A stretch of 64,000 nucleotides of DNA, from positions 62,001-126,000 of the forward strand of contig NZ_MTQP01000064.1 in NCBI RefSeq assembly GCF_001984175.1, written 5' to 3'. This stretch comes from Saccharothrix sp. ALI-22-I. GTDB lineage: Bacteria; Actinomycetota; Actinomycetes; Mycobacteriales; Pseudonocardiaceae. Of the stretch, positions 44,359 to 52,488 are shown piece after piece. How positions within the stretch are numbered: position 1 is the first letter of the stretch; every line of letters starts with the position of its first letter. A program made the translations under genes and the position numbers. The notes below the pieces were generated by a model. It did not search any database. It had not been told where the DNA came from and saw only the letters and a program-made list of their open reading frames with translations.

Positions 44359-45216
44359 TCAACCGACGATCACCTTGCATCCGGTTGCTCTGTCGGCGAG
44401 TGCGTCCAGCACGTCCGGCGAGGTGGTCTCCGCGCCGAGACGGACCGTCTTGTTGGTGCCGTGGTAGTCGCTGGAGCCGGTGGTCAGCAGCCCTAGGTCG
44501 CCCGCCAGCCCGCGCAGCCGGGCGCGGGTTTCCGGGTCGTGATCGGGGTGGTCGACTTCGACGCCGGCCAAGCCCAACGCGGCGAGGTCCGCCACCACCT
44601 GCTCGGTGACGATCGGGCCGCGCGACGAGGCAAAAGGGTGCGCGAGCACCGTCACCCCACCGGCCTCGGTGATCATCTCGATGGCCCGCGCCACGGGCGT
44701 GTCGGTGCGCGGCACGTAGTAGCGCCCGCCGGTCAGGTACCGGGCGAACGCCTCGTCGACGCTGGTCACCACGCCGGCCCGGATCAACGCCATGGCGAGG
44801 TGGGGACGTCCGGCCGGCGCGTCGGTCGGCATGGCCGCCATCAGCTCGTCGGGGTCGATGGGGAAGCCGTCGGCGACCATCCGCTCGGCCATCCGGCGCA
44901 GCCGGTGCCGTCGTTCGAGGCGCAGCCGCAGCTGCTCCTCGACCAACGCGGACGAGGTGTGGTCGTAGAGGTAGGCGAGCAGGTGGACGGTGACGACCCG
45001 ACCCCGACCGTCGTCTGAGGCACAGGACAACTCCGCGCCGCGCACCAGCTTCAGGCCGGGCGGCAGCGCGTTGGCTGCCTCCGCCCAGCCGGCGGCGGTG
45101 TCGTGGTCGGTGATCGCGACCGCGCTCAAGCCGGCGGCGGCCGCGGCCGCCACCAGCTCCGCGGGCGTGTCGGTGCCGTCGGACTCGGTCGAGTGGGTGT
45201 GCAGGTCTATGCGCAC
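44359..45216 (-). CDS. PHP-domain phosphoesterase (RNase AM/YciV-like)
   Basis: Metal-dependent PHP-family hydrolase of 285 aa. Metal-site motifs are IDLHTHSTESDG, AITDHDT, the Glu in RGAELSC, AHPFA and SDYHG. It resembles YciV-type proteins, which act as 3',5'-nucleoside bisphosphate phosphatases or 5'-3' exoribonucleases. GTG 45216 is preferred because the first strand follows immediately and GAGACT lies 6 nt upstream. It lies 31 nt downstream of the PH-domain gene on the same strand, so read-through is likely. Confidence 0.85.
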   Translation of the reverse strand: MRIDLHTHSTESDGTDTPAELVAAAAAAGLSAVAITDHDTAAGWAEAANALPPGLKLVRGAELSCASDDGRGRVVTVHLLAYLYDHTSSALVEEQLRLRLERRHRLRRMAERMVADGFPIDPDELMAAMPTDAPAGRPHLAMALIRAGVVTSVDEAFARYLTGGRYYVPRTDTPVARAIEMITEAGGVTVLAHPFASSRGPIVTEQVVADLAALGLAGVEVDHPDHDPETRARLRGLAGDLGLLTTGSSDYHGTNKTVRLGAETTSPDVLDALADRATGCKVIVG

Positions 45217-45247
45217 CCACCCAGTCTCCACCACGGCCGAGTCCGGA

Positions 45248-45808
45248 CTACGGCACCATCTTCTTGCCGCGCGCCGCCCGCTGCGCCTTGATCATCGAGA
45301 AACGCTCGGCCTGAGCCTTCTTGTCACCGAAGGTCAACTCCGAGATGGCGTCGTAGACCTCCTCGGGGTTGGGCAGGAACTCGATCCGGTTGAGGGCCTG
45401 GATCTGACCTGCCGACTCCACGACCAGGGTGCCGAAGCCGAACATCCGCCCGAGCACCGACCGCTCGTAGGTGAGGTCGGTGACCTTGCTGATCGGCATC
45501 ATGGCCACCTTGGTCTCGAAGACCCCCGAGGAGATCATGAAACGCTTGTCGGTGACGACGATCCGCTCCACCCACCACTCCATGACGAAGTAGGCCAGCC
45601 TGAGCAGCACGAACAGCGAGGCGTACCAGAGTATGTTCTGGATGATGCCTGCGTTGTCGGGCAGCAGGTACGAGATCATCATCGCGCCGGCCAGCAGTGC
45701 GCCGGCTTCGAGGAGATCCCAGAGCAGACTGCTCCAGTGCCTGCGGACCCGGATGACCCGACGCTCCGTGGGGAGCAGGTACTCGTCGGGGTCCCGTGGT
45801 GCGAACAT
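45248..45808 (-). CDS. PH-domain (bPH2/YdbS-like) membrane protein
   Basis: Membrane protein of 186 aa. Two helices (about 30-48 and 55-75) are followed by a bacterial PH domain (EWWVERIVVTDKRFMISSGVF is typical, then ISKVTDLTYERS) and a basic C-terminal tail. In Mtb-type actinobacteria such proteins are common and of unknown function. An ATG at 45808 is preceded by GAGAGG. It lies 38 nt downstream of the 52-aa membrane peptide gene on the same strand, and the two are probably co-transcribed. Confidence 0.8.
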   Translation of the reverse strand: MFAPRDPDEYLLPTERRVIRVRRHWSSLLWDLLEAGALLAGAMMISYLLPDNAGIIQNILWYASLFVLLRLAYFVMEWWVERIVVTDKRFMISSGVFETKVAMMPISKVTDLTYERSVLGRMFGFGTLVVESAGQIQALNRIEFLPNPEEVYDAISELTFGDKKAQAERFSMIKAQRAARGKKMVP

Positions 45809-45846
45809 GCCTTCGACCTCTCGCCGTCGGGGAGGAGCCGGGCGAC

Positions 45847-46005
45847 TCAGAACAATTGTTTCACGAAGGTGATGAGCGCCTCAGCGGCTTCCCGCAGTGT
45901 GCCCAGGATGTTCTGCACCAGCTGAGCCGCTTGCTGCGGCTCCGCGATGAGGAAGAACAGGACCAAGCCGACCCCGGTGTAGGTCAGAATCTTCTTCAGA
46001 TTCAC
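45847..46005 (-). CDS. 52-residue single-pass membrane peptide
   Basis: Short gene with good codon bias: GTG at 46005 to TGA at 45847. The peptide starts MNLKKILTYTGVGLVLFFLI, a Lys-flanked membrane helix, followed by an amphipathic Gln/Ala-rich helix (AEPQQAAQLVQNILGTL) and a short tail ending KQLF. Short proteins of this pattern are widespread in actinobacteria but have no known function. It is upstream of, and on the same strand as, the PH-domain membrane protein, which suggests a common membrane complex. Confidence 0.65.
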   Translation of the reverse strand: MNLKKILTYTGVGLVLFFLIAEPQQAAQLVQNILGTLREAAEALITFVKQLF

Positions 46006-46134
46006 GGTGATCAACCCCGTTCGCTACCGCACCCGTTTGGCGCCAGTGAAAACCGTTGTACCGCACTCCGCGACACGTCGGGAGATTTGTACCGCACTTG
46101 GGTCAGCGAGCTGCACCGCCAACCCGGGGTGACT

Positions 46135-46140
46135 ACTCTT
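46135..46140 (+). promoter_or_regulatory. -10 box of the NUDIX gene (leaderless type)
   Basis: TACTCT ends 7 nt before the GTG at 46148, and no RBS is present. Confidence 0.5.
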
Positions 46141-46147
46141 GGTAACC

Positions 46148-46561
46148 GTGACGGCCGAACGTGAGCGACGAATCCGCTGTGTCGGCGGCGTGGTCCATGA
46201 CTCGAACGGGCGACTGCTACTCGTGCGGCGGAGCAATCCCCCAGGTGAGGGACTGTGGTCGCTACCGGGTGGCCGAGTCGAGCCTGGTGAGACCGATGAG
46301 ACCGCAATTGTGCGGGAACTATGGGAGGAAACGGGACTCTCCGTGACCGTAGGGGGGTGGGTCGGCAGTGTCACCCGTCCGGCGTCACACGGTGTTTACG
46401 AGATCCACGACTACGCCTGCCAGGTGCGATCCGGCGTCCTCCGGGCGGGGGACGACGCATCGGATGCCTGCTGGGCCGACGCTGCGATCTTGGCCACACT
46501 CCCACTGACCGAGATGCTGTTGGACACCCTCGCGGAGTGGGATCAGCTCCCCCGGAGCTGA
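46148..46561 (+). CDS. NUDIX hydrolase
   Basis: NUDIX pyrophosphohydrolase of 137 aa with a complete Nudix box (GGRVEPGETDE, then RELWEETGL). It hydrolyses a nucleoside diphosphate linked to another moiety; the opening CVGGVVHDSNGRLLLVRR and small size are like MutT/ADP-ribose pyrophosphatase-type housecleaning enzymes. The GTG at 46148 is set by TACTCT 7 nt upstream. Convergent with a DUF2332 gene, 14 nt apart. Substrate not predictable. Confidence 0.88.
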   Translation: MTAERERRIRCVGGVVHDSNGRLLLVRRSNPPGEGLWSLPGGRVEPGETDETAIVRELWEETGLSVTVGGWVGSVTRPASHGVYEIHDYACQVRSGVLRAGDDASDACWADAAILATLPLTEMLLDTLAEWDQLPRS

Positions 46562-46575
46562 TCAACTTCGCCCGA

Positions 46576-47661
46576 TCAGGGGAACCAGACCAGCCGCTGG
46601 CCGTGCGGCGCCGTCTTGGCCAACGCCCGCGCCGACCGCACTTCGCCGTCCTCGAACCGGACCAGCCCCACCACGCCGAACGCCGCCTCGTCCGGCCCCG
46701 GCCGCAGGTCGTCCCGCCCCGGCAGGACGTGGATCAGGCCGGCCGCGTACCCCTCGTGGCTCAACCACCACACCGGGCGGTCCAGCGCGCGCAGCGCCCG
46801 GACGAACTCCTCCCCCGGCACGTACGGCAGCACGTTGCTGGTCAGGACCACCAGCGGCAACTCGGCGGGCACCCGGTCGGCGGCCTTTCCCAGGTCCGCC
46901 ACCGCGTCACCGACCACGAACTCCGGCGGCGACTTGCGCTGCACCGTCGCGGCCACGCCGAACAACCGCAGCCGCTCCGGCTGATCGGCCCACACGCATG
47001 CTTCGAGCCACGCGTACGTGTCCTCGTCGGTCAGGTCGGCGGGCGCCCGGTCCAGCCCCACCTTGGCCGCGATCTTCACCGTTTTGGGGATCTTCGGCAG
47101 CTCCGCGCCGGGCGCCAACTCCAACGAGCAGTGCAGCCCGAGCGCCGCCTTCGCCGGTCCCGCGACCAACTGCCCGGCCTGCTGGGTCTGGTAGCGGTAG
47201 CCGTACTGGTCCAGTCCCAGCAGCAGACCGGCGGAGCAGCCGACCTCCAGCAGCCCGACCGGCCCCTTGATCAGCCCGAGCGCCGGGTAGATCACCGCCG
47301 CGCGGCGCACCTCGTTGGTCTGGGTGCTGTGACTGGAGATCAGCGCCCGCATCTTGTCCGCCCGATCCAGCACGAAGCTGCGGAACAACGGCCACGTGTT
47401 CTCGTCCGCGCCGTACGTGCCGCCGAGGGACGGGTAGTAGTTGGACAACTCGTGGAACGGCTCGGCCTGCACCAGCCGGTGCGCCGCCGCCAGGAGCAGG
47501 GTCGCGTGCGCGAACCGCTCCGGGGCGGCGGTCAGCAGACCGGCGACCTCCGGATCGTCGGCGGCGTGTGTGGCCAGGTGCTCGTAGAGCGGGGAGACGC
47601 CGTGCGCCTCCTGCTGGGCGAACCCGGCCAGTCGTTGCCGCACCAGATCCAGTGAAGTCAC
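46576..47661 (-). CDS. DUF2332 family protein, first copy
   Basis: Protein of 361 aa fitting DUF2332. The motif LLEVGCSAGLLLGLD resembles a Rossmann-type SAM-binding glycine loop, so methyltransferase ancestry is possible but unproven. Other conserved blocks are HSTQTNEVRR and VVLTSNVLPYV. The GTG at 47661 lies one base after the MaoC stop, so the two are probably coupled. A second DUF2332 protein of exactly the same length lies at 49751-50836 with clearly different sequence (VGASGGLNL, VVQTNEPGR). Confidence 0.75.
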   Translation of the reverse strand: MTSLDLVRQRLAGFAQQEAHGVSPLYEHLATHAADDPEVAGLLTAAPERFAHATLLLAAAHRLVQAEPFHELSNYYPSLGGTYGADENTWPLFRSFVLDRADKMRALISSHSTQTNEVRRAAVIYPALGLIKGPVGLLEVGCSAGLLLGLDQYGYRYQTQQAGQLVAGPAKAALGLHCSLELAPGAELPKIPKTVKIAAKVGLDRAPADLTDEDTYAWLEACVWADQPERLRLFGVAATVQRKSPPEFVVGDAVADLGKAADRVPAELPLVVLTSNVLPYVPGEEFVRALRALDRPVWWLSHEGYAAGLIHVLPGRDDLRPGPDEAAFGVVGLVRFEDGEVRSARALAKTAPHGQRLVWFP

Positions 47662-47662
47662 T

Positions 47663-48166
47663 TCACTCCTTGGGTTCGGGCCTGCCCGGCTGCTCGCCGC
47701 CACGTGCGTCGCCGTAGGAGCGCTTGGGCACCATGACCTTCCGGCGGAACACGCAGACGACCGTTCCATCCTGTTTGTACCCGCGAGTCTCGACGTAGAC
47801 CACGCCGCGGTCGTCCTTGGACTTCGACGGCGTCTTGTCCAGCACCTCGGTCTCACCGTAGATGGTGTCACCGTGGAAGGTCGGCTTGATGTGCTTGAGC
47901 GACTCGACCTCCAGGTTCGCGATGGCCTTGCCCGACACGTCCGGCACGGACATGCCCAGCAGCAGCGAGTAGATGTAGTTGCCGACGACGACGTTCTTGC
48001 CGAAGTCGGTGGTCTCCGCCGCGTAGTGCGCGTCCATGTGCAGCGGGTGGTGGTTCATGGTGAGCAGGCAGAACAGGTGGTCGTCGTACTCGGTGACCGT
48101 CTTCCCGGGCCAGTGCTTGTAGACCGCGCCGACCTCGAACTCCTCGTAGTAACGCCCGAACTGCAC
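47663..48166 (-). CDS. MaoC-family hot-dog dehydratase
   Basis: Hot-dog fold protein of 167 aa, MaoC-like (enoyl-CoA hydratase/dehydratase group). The hydratase motif region reads TMNHHPLHMDAHYA, with the Asp/His pair of R-specific hydratases partly altered (family D-x4-H replaced by NHHPLHMD). GTG 48166 is chosen for GGAGG upstream; the frame to 48355 is not supported. It is coupled to the DUF2332 gene downstream. Likely acts on a CoA-linked acyl chain. Confidence 0.8.
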   Translation of the reverse strand: MQFGRYYEEFEVGAVYKHWPGKTVTEYDDHLFCLLTMNHHPLHMDAHYAAETTDFGKNVVVGNYIYSLLLGMSVPDVSGKAIANLEVESLKHIKPTFHGDTIYGETEVLDKTPSKSKDDRGVVYVETRGYKQDGTVVCVFRRKVMVPKRSYGDARGGEQPGRPEPKE

Positions 48167-48311
48167 CGCACGCCTCCGTTGGCTGGCTGTGTGATCGAAG
48201 AACCACTCCGACAGGGGGGACAGTGTGAGCACTGGGGGAGTACCCTCGGCAACTGATCTGTGAGCGAGTACACCGCTACAGACAGCCGACCCGAGGAGGT
48301 GAGGACTACCG

Positions 48312-48380
48312 ATGAGTAACGACCCCCATCCTGCGAGTACCTCGCGCGTCCTCATCGGGGAGCCGGCTTTCCACAGCTAG
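48312..48380 (+). CDS. Possible 22-residue leader peptide upstream of corA
   Basis: ATG at 48312 follows GGAGGTGAGG at the usual distance and runs 22 codons to TAG at 48380 (MSNDPHPASTSRVL at the start, ending FHS). It lies 71 nt before corA on the same strand. A translated short ORF before a magnesium transporter gene recalls Mg-sensing leader peptides such as those of enterobacterial mgt genes; no homology is claimed. A chance ORF is quite possible. Confidence 0.35.
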   Translation: MSNDPHPASTSRVLIGEPAFHS

Positions 48381-48451
48381 GCCCAGCGGTACCGGTCGGG
48401 GACGTGCCGTCGTCGTTCGTCGAATCGACGCTCCCCACCAGGAGGACCTCC

Positions 48452-49528
48452 GTGCCCAGCTTGCCCTCGCTCGGTGGCCTGAGAGGCCGCGCGCAGGAAC
48501 GCCCCGCGGTGCCGATCCCCGTGCCGCTGTCCGCGTACGTCGTGGACTGCGGCGTCTACGTGGACGGCAAGCGCCTGCCCGGGCGGTGGTCGCACACCGA
48601 CGCGGTGGAAGAGGTGCGCAAGCGCGGCGACGGGTTCGTCTGGATCGGGCTGCACGAGCCGGACGAAGAGCAGATCCAGGGCATCGCGGACACGTTCGGG
48701 CTGCACGAGTTGGCCGTCGAGGACGCCGTGCACGCGCACCAGCGGCCGAAGCTGGAACGCTACGACAACATGCTGTTCATGGTCTTCAAGACCGTGCGGT
48801 ACATCCAGAACTCGTCACCGGACACGGCCAACGAGATCGTCGAGAGCGGCGAGATCATGGTGTTCCTGGGCCGCGAGTTCGTGGTGACGGTCCGGCACGG
48901 CAACCACTCCGGGCTCGCGGCGGTGCGCCGTGAGCTGGAGGAGGAGCCGGAACGGCTGCGCAGCGGGCCGGCCGCGGTGTTGTACTCGATCGCCGACCAC
49001 GTGGTCGACAACTACCTCGACGTGACCGACCACATCGAGGACGACATCGACCAGATGGAGGCGCTGGTCTTCCAGCCGCGCAGCCGGGTCAGCGCCGACC
49101 AGATCTACCTGATGAAGCGCGAGGTGCTGGAGCTGCGCCGGGCGGTGATGCCGCTGGCCGTGCCGCTGCGGCGGTTGGCGGAGGGCTACACGCCGCTGAT
49201 CCCCGAGCAGGTGCGCTCGTACTTCCGCGATGTCGACGACCACCTCACCGAGGTGTCCGAGCGCGTGATCAACTTCGACGAGCTGCTGACCACGCTGGTC
49301 AACGCGGTGCTGGCGAAGATCACGCTCCAGCAGAACTCGGACATGCGCAAGCTCGCCGCGTGGGTGGCGATCATCTCCGTGCCGACCATGGTCGTCGGCG
49401 TGTACGGCATGAACTTCGAGTACATGCCGGAGCTGCACTGGCGTTACGGCTACCCCATGGTGATCTCGGTGATCCTCGTGGTGTGCCTCACCCTGTACCG
49501 AATATTCCGTCGCAACCAGTGGCTGTGA
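48452..49528 (+). CDS. corA: CorA-family magnesium/cobalt transporter
   Basis: CorA-type divalent cation channel of 358 aa. A large cytoplasmic alpha/beta domain (about 1-290) ends in two C-terminal helices, with the signature YGMNFEYMPEL in the loop between them. The long coiled-coil willow helix (about 185-295) is acidic at its tip (DHIEDDIDQMEAL). GTG 48452 is preceded by GGAGGACC. In M. tuberculosis corA is next to sugC (from memory, Rv1239c/Rv1238); here the LpqY-SugABC genes are 6 kb away. Confidence 0.92.
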   Translation: MPSLPSLGGLRGRAQERPAVPIPVPLSAYVVDCGVYVDGKRLPGRWSHTDAVEEVRKRGDGFVWIGLHEPDEEQIQGIADTFGLHELAVEDAVHAHQRPKLERYDNMLFMVFKTVRYIQNSSPDTANEIVESGEIMVFLGREFVVTVRHGNHSGLAAVRRELEEEPERLRSGPAAVLYSIADHVVDNYLDVTDHIEDDIDQMEALVFQPRSRVSADQIYLMKREVLELRRAVMPLAVPLRRLAEGYTPLIPEQVRSYFRDVDDHLTEVSERVINFDELLTTLVNAVLAKITLQQNSDMRKLAAWVAIISVPTMVVGVYGMNFEYMPELHWRYGYPMVISVILVVCLTLYRIFRRNQWL

Positions 49529-49564
49529 ATCCCCCTCCCCCTTCCTGCGACGGGATGTTCCGAC

Positions 49565-49660
49565 ATGACCAGAATGTTCACCAACCTGCGGTTCTGGGTC
49601 CTCACCTTCCTGATCGGCTGGCTCGCCACGGTCACCCTCCTGATCGCCAATGGCCAGTAG
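49565..49660 (+). CDS. Possible 31-residue membrane peptide
   Basis: ATG at 49565 to TAG at 49660 encodes a single hydrophobic helix (RFWVLTFLIGWLATVTLLIA) flanked by a basic MTRMFTNL start and a NGQ end. Codon third positions are GC-rich. No good RBS was seen (GGGATG lies nearby). It lies 36 nt after corA and could be a small accessory subunit or a chance ORF. Dispersed-element copy D lies just downstream. Confidence 0.35.
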   Translation: MTRMFTNLRFWVLTFLIGWLATVTLLIANGQ

Positions 49661-49684
49661 CGCACGCCGGCCACGCGACCACGA

Positions 49685-49748
49685 CGCGAGGTCGCCGTCC
49701 CGGGGCGACCGAGCCCGCCGTCTGCGGAGCAGCGGCAATCAAACACAG
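49685..49748 (-). repeat. Dispersed 70-bp element, copy D
   Basis: On the minus strand it begins CTGTGTTTGATTGCCGCTGC, shares the CTGC-TCC-GCAG hairpin and ACGGCGGGC with copy C, and ends GGCGACCTCGCG. It abuts the stop of the second DUF2332 gene (49751). Confidence 0.7.
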
Positions 49749-49750
49749 CT

Positions 49751-50836
49751 CTAGTTCCAGGGTTGGGTGTCCCAGGTGAACGGGATGCCGTGGCCCACGC
49801 CGGTGCCGAGGCGGAGCGAGATGCCCGCCGGCCACAGCTTGAGCAGGAGCTGGAACTCGTACCGGTCCGCCATGTGCGTGCGCCGGGGTTCGTAGACCAG
49901 CAGCGCCAACGGCGCCATCGGGGTGGCGCGCGCGGCGGCGTCGGCGAGGATCGAGCGGCCCATGGCGCGGTCGGCCGGTGACACGTACTGCCAGACCACG
50001 GAGTGCCAGACGACGGTCAGCACGTCGCGTTCCGGGCGGGCCAGTTGGTCGGCCAGCCACTCCGGGCCGGTCGCCTGCTGGACCGGGACCGGGTCGAGTT
50101 GGGCCAACTCCAGGGCTTCCTGGAGCCGGGCGAAACGGGCCGGCTGGTCGCCCCACACGAACGACGACAGGTGCAGCCGCCCGCTCTCCCTGGTCACGTC
50201 CACCGGGTGGAGGTCGCAGCCGGCCCGTCGGACCAGGCGCAGGTTGTGGCTGAAGTCGACCGGCGGCCGACCGGTCCACCTCGGGTCGAGGGTGAACGGG
50301 CTGCCCGGGTCGCCCACCGTCCCGCCGTCGACCCGGTAGGCGATGCGGTGCGGGCGGAGGTTCAGGCCGCCGGACGCGCCGACTTCGAGCAGCCGGATCG
50401 GGAACGTGGCGCGCCGGCCGGCTTCGTCGGCGGCCAGGTGGGTGGCGGTCTGGAGGCCGCCGAACAGGGGCGCGTTGCGGCCCGGCTCGTTGGTCTGCAC
50501 GACCGTGGACGTGATCAGGCTGTGCAGTTCGTCGGTGTGCTCGTGCAGCACGGGCAGCACGTCGTCCCACAGGGTGTCGAGGTCGGGTTTGCCGCCGGCC
50601 GTCGGGTAGTGCTTGGAGAGGGTCGGGACGCGGCCTTCCAGGACCAGCCGGTGCAGGGCGCCGGCGAACCGGAAGCCGGGGACGGTGCCCTTGCGGTCGC
50701 ACTCGGCGCCCGCCATCACCCGCGCGGTGATGCCGCCGCGCGCCAGATCGTCCGCCGCCGCCACCAGCAGGGTGTGGGTGAGCGGGCTGTGGACGTGGCA
50801 GGCGCGGGACGCATCGAGGAACAACTCGGCGAGCAC
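49751..50836 (-). CDS. DUF2332 family protein, second copy
   Basis: Protein of 361 aa in DUF2332, the same length as the copy at 46576-47661 but strongly diverged. Conserved landmarks are LSKHYPTAGG, VVQTNEPGR, LLEVGASGGLNLRPH and VVWHSVVWQYV. The fold is probably Rossmann-like; function unknown. The GTG at 50836 has TAGCGT 6 nt upstream, a leaderless-type promoter divergent from the phosphoesterase gene. Confidence 0.75.
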   Translation of the reverse strand: MLAELFLDASRACHVHSPLTHTLLVAAADDLARGGITARVMAGAECDRKGTVPGFRFAGALHRLVLEGRVPTLSKHYPTAGGKPDLDTLWDDVLPVLHEHTDELHSLITSTVVQTNEPGRNAPLFGGLQTATHLAADEAGRRATFPIRLLEVGASGGLNLRPHRIAYRVDGGTVGDPGSPFTLDPRWTGRPPVDFSHNLRLVRRAGCDLHPVDVTRESGRLHLSSFVWGDQPARFARLQEALELAQLDPVPVQQATGPEWLADQLARPERDVLTVVWHSVVWQYVSPADRAMGRSILADAAARATPMAPLALLVYEPRRTHMADRYEFQLLLKLWPAGISLRLGTGVGHGIPFTWDTQPWN

Positions 50837-50842
50837 ACCGTG

Positions 50843-50848
50843 ACGCTA
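50843..50848 (-). promoter_or_regulatory. -10 box of the second DUF2332 gene
   Basis: TAGCGT on the minus strand ends 6 nt before the GTG at 50836; no RBS is present. Confidence 0.5.
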
Positions 50849-50930
50849 ACCCGATTTCCCTTGTGCGGCAGTAGGAGGCGGGTGGTTTTCACCCTTTCAC
50901 TGGCGAGGTGTCGCCGACGGTGACAGCGCT

Positions 50931-50936
50931 TAGGCT
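50931..50936 (+). promoter_or_regulatory. -10 box of the phosphoesterase gene
   Basis: TAGGCT ends 6 nt before the ATG at 50943; no RBS is present. Confidence 0.5.
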
Positions 50937-50942
50937 CGATGG

Positions 50943-51644
50943 ATGCCGAAGGTGCTCGCGGTGGCGGACGAAGTGGTCGAGCGGTTGTGGACCGAACAGG
51001 TGCGCGGGCTGGACGTGGACCTGATCGTCGCGGCGGGTGATCTGCCGTTCGACTACCTGGAGTTCCTGGCGAGCGCGCTGGACCGGCCGTGCGTGTTCGT
51101 GCCGGGCAACCACGACGCGGACCTGACCGGGTACTCGAACGTCCGGGGCCTGTGGACCAAGGCCGGTATCCCGGCGCGCTGGCCCGGTCCGGCGGGCGGG
51201 GTGAACGCGGACGAGCGGGTGGTGGACGTCGCCGGGCTGCGGATCGCTGGTCTCGGTGGATCGATCCGGTACAGCGGTGGGCCCAACCAGTGGACCGAGC
51301 GGCAGCAGGCGCGGCGGCTGCGGCGGGTGCTGCGGACCGCGCAGTGGCGGCGGTTGCGCGACGGGCGCGGGGTGGACGTGCTGCTGACCCACTCGCCGCC
51401 GTTGGACTGCGGTGACGAGCCCGATCCGCCGCACCGGGGGTTCGCGTGCCTGCGTGACGCCGTGCGGCGGTTACGGCCCCCGCTCATGCTGCACGGGCAC
51501 ATCCACCCGCACGGTGTCGTGAAGGAGGACCGCACGCTCGACTCGACCCGCGTGGTGAACGTGGTGGGTCACAAGGTGTTCGACATCCCGGTCGGGTCCG
51601 AGGCCGGCCTCGGGGTTGGGCGGGAGGAGCGCCGTGCGCCGTGA
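50943..51644 (+). CDS. Calcineurin-type metallophosphoesterase
   Basis: Metallophosphoesterase of 233 aa. Motifs are VAAGDLPFD, PGNHDAD, LTHSPP and LHGHIHPHG. The usual first motif DxH is replaced by VADEV, so the two-metal site may be altered. It overlaps the following ParB-like gene by 11 nt, suggesting co-expression and a common function. Substrate unknown; such enzymes may act on cyclic nucleotides, nucleic-acid ends or phosphoproteins. Confidence 0.82.
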   Translation: MPKVLAVADEVVERLWTEQVRGLDVDLIVAAGDLPFDYLEFLASALDRPCVFVPGNHDADLTGYSNVRGLWTKAGIPARWPGPAGGVNADERVVDVAGLRIAGLGGSIRYSGGPNQWTERQQARRLRRVLRTAQWRRLRDGRGVDVLLTHSPPLDCGDEPDPPHRGFACLRDAVRRLRPPLMLHGHIHPHGVVKEDRTLDSTRVVNVVGHKVFDIPVGSEAGLGVGREERRAP

Positions 51645-52473
51645 CACCGGGTTCCCCCAGGCGGACGCGGAGAACGACTTCCTGCGCGCCCGCCGTCGCC
51701 AGGTGATGTCGCGGTTGGCGGCGTGGCTGCGCCGGGAGCCGGACGACGTGAACATCATGCTGCCGTTCCACGAGGTGGTGGAGTCGCTGGGGATGCTCAG
51801 CGAGCGGCGGTTGGGGATGCAGACGATCAGGCTGGACTCGATCGTCGGCAGCGTGGACCGGACCCGTGACTTCGACCGCCGGTTCCGGCCGACGTCGGCG
51901 CGGGTGCGGGAGCGGTGGCAGCGGTTGGCGCTGGCCCAGCGGCGGGGCGAGGCGGTGCCGCCGATCGAGGTGTACCGGGTCGGTGACCTGCACTTCGTCC
52001 AGGACGGGCACCACCGGGTGTCGGTGGCGCACGCGTTGGGGCTGGAGGTGATCGACGCTTTCGTCACCGAGGTCGTGACGCGGATCGCGGCTCACGGGAT
52101 CCGGCATCGCGGTGACCTGATCGTGAAGGACTACCGGCGGCTGTTCCTGGAGCGGGTGCCGTTGAGCGGTCAGGCGCGGGCGGCGGTGGTGCTGTCGGAC
52201 CCGTGGGACTACGCCGAACTGGGCGAGCACGTGGAGGCCTGGGGGTTCCGGCTGATGCAGGACGAGGGCGTGTTCCTGGACCGGACGGCGATCGCGAAGC
52301 GGTGGTACGCGGAGGAGTACGAGCCGGTGGTGGAGATGCTCCGGCAGGCCGAGTTGGTCGGTGACCGGACGGAGACCGAGGCGTACATGTGGGTCGCGGC
52401 CGAGCGCTACCGCCTGATCCGCACGCACCGGTGGGACCAGGACGTCATCTCCACGCTGCGCTCGCGGCGCTGA
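51634..52473 (+). CDS. ParB/sulfiredoxin-fold domain protein
   Basis: Protein of 279 aa with an N-terminal helical part and a ParB/Srx-like domain at about residues 65-145, whose core is EVYRVGDLHFVQDGHHRVSVA. In true ParB the equivalent GxRR motif binds CTP; here the loop is DGHHRVS, so the partner nucleotide or an enzymatic role is open. No parA or parS is nearby, so chromosome partitioning is unlikely. It is translationally linked to the phosphoesterase (start GTG 51634, 11-nt overlap). Confidence 0.75.
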   Translation: MRRDTGFPQADAENDFLRARRRQVMSRLAAWLRREPDDVNIMLPFHEVVESLGMLSERRLGMQTIRLDSIVGSVDRTRDFDRRFRPTSARVRERWQRLALAQRRGEAVPPIEVYRVGDLHFVQDGHHRVSVAHALGLEVIDAFVTEVVTRIAAHGIRHRGDLIVKDYRRLFLERVPLSGQARAAVVLSDPWDYAELGEHVEAWGFRLMQDEGVFLDRTAIAKRWYAEEYEPVVEMLRQAELVGDRTETEAYMWVAAERYRLIRTHRWDQDVISTLRSRR

Positions 52474-52488
52474 GCCGCGCTGTCCCGC

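Noticed and set aside
51634-52473. Chromosome-partitioning ParB
   Set aside because: No ParA partner, no parS-like 16-bp sites noticed, and the CTP-binding GxRR motif is absent.
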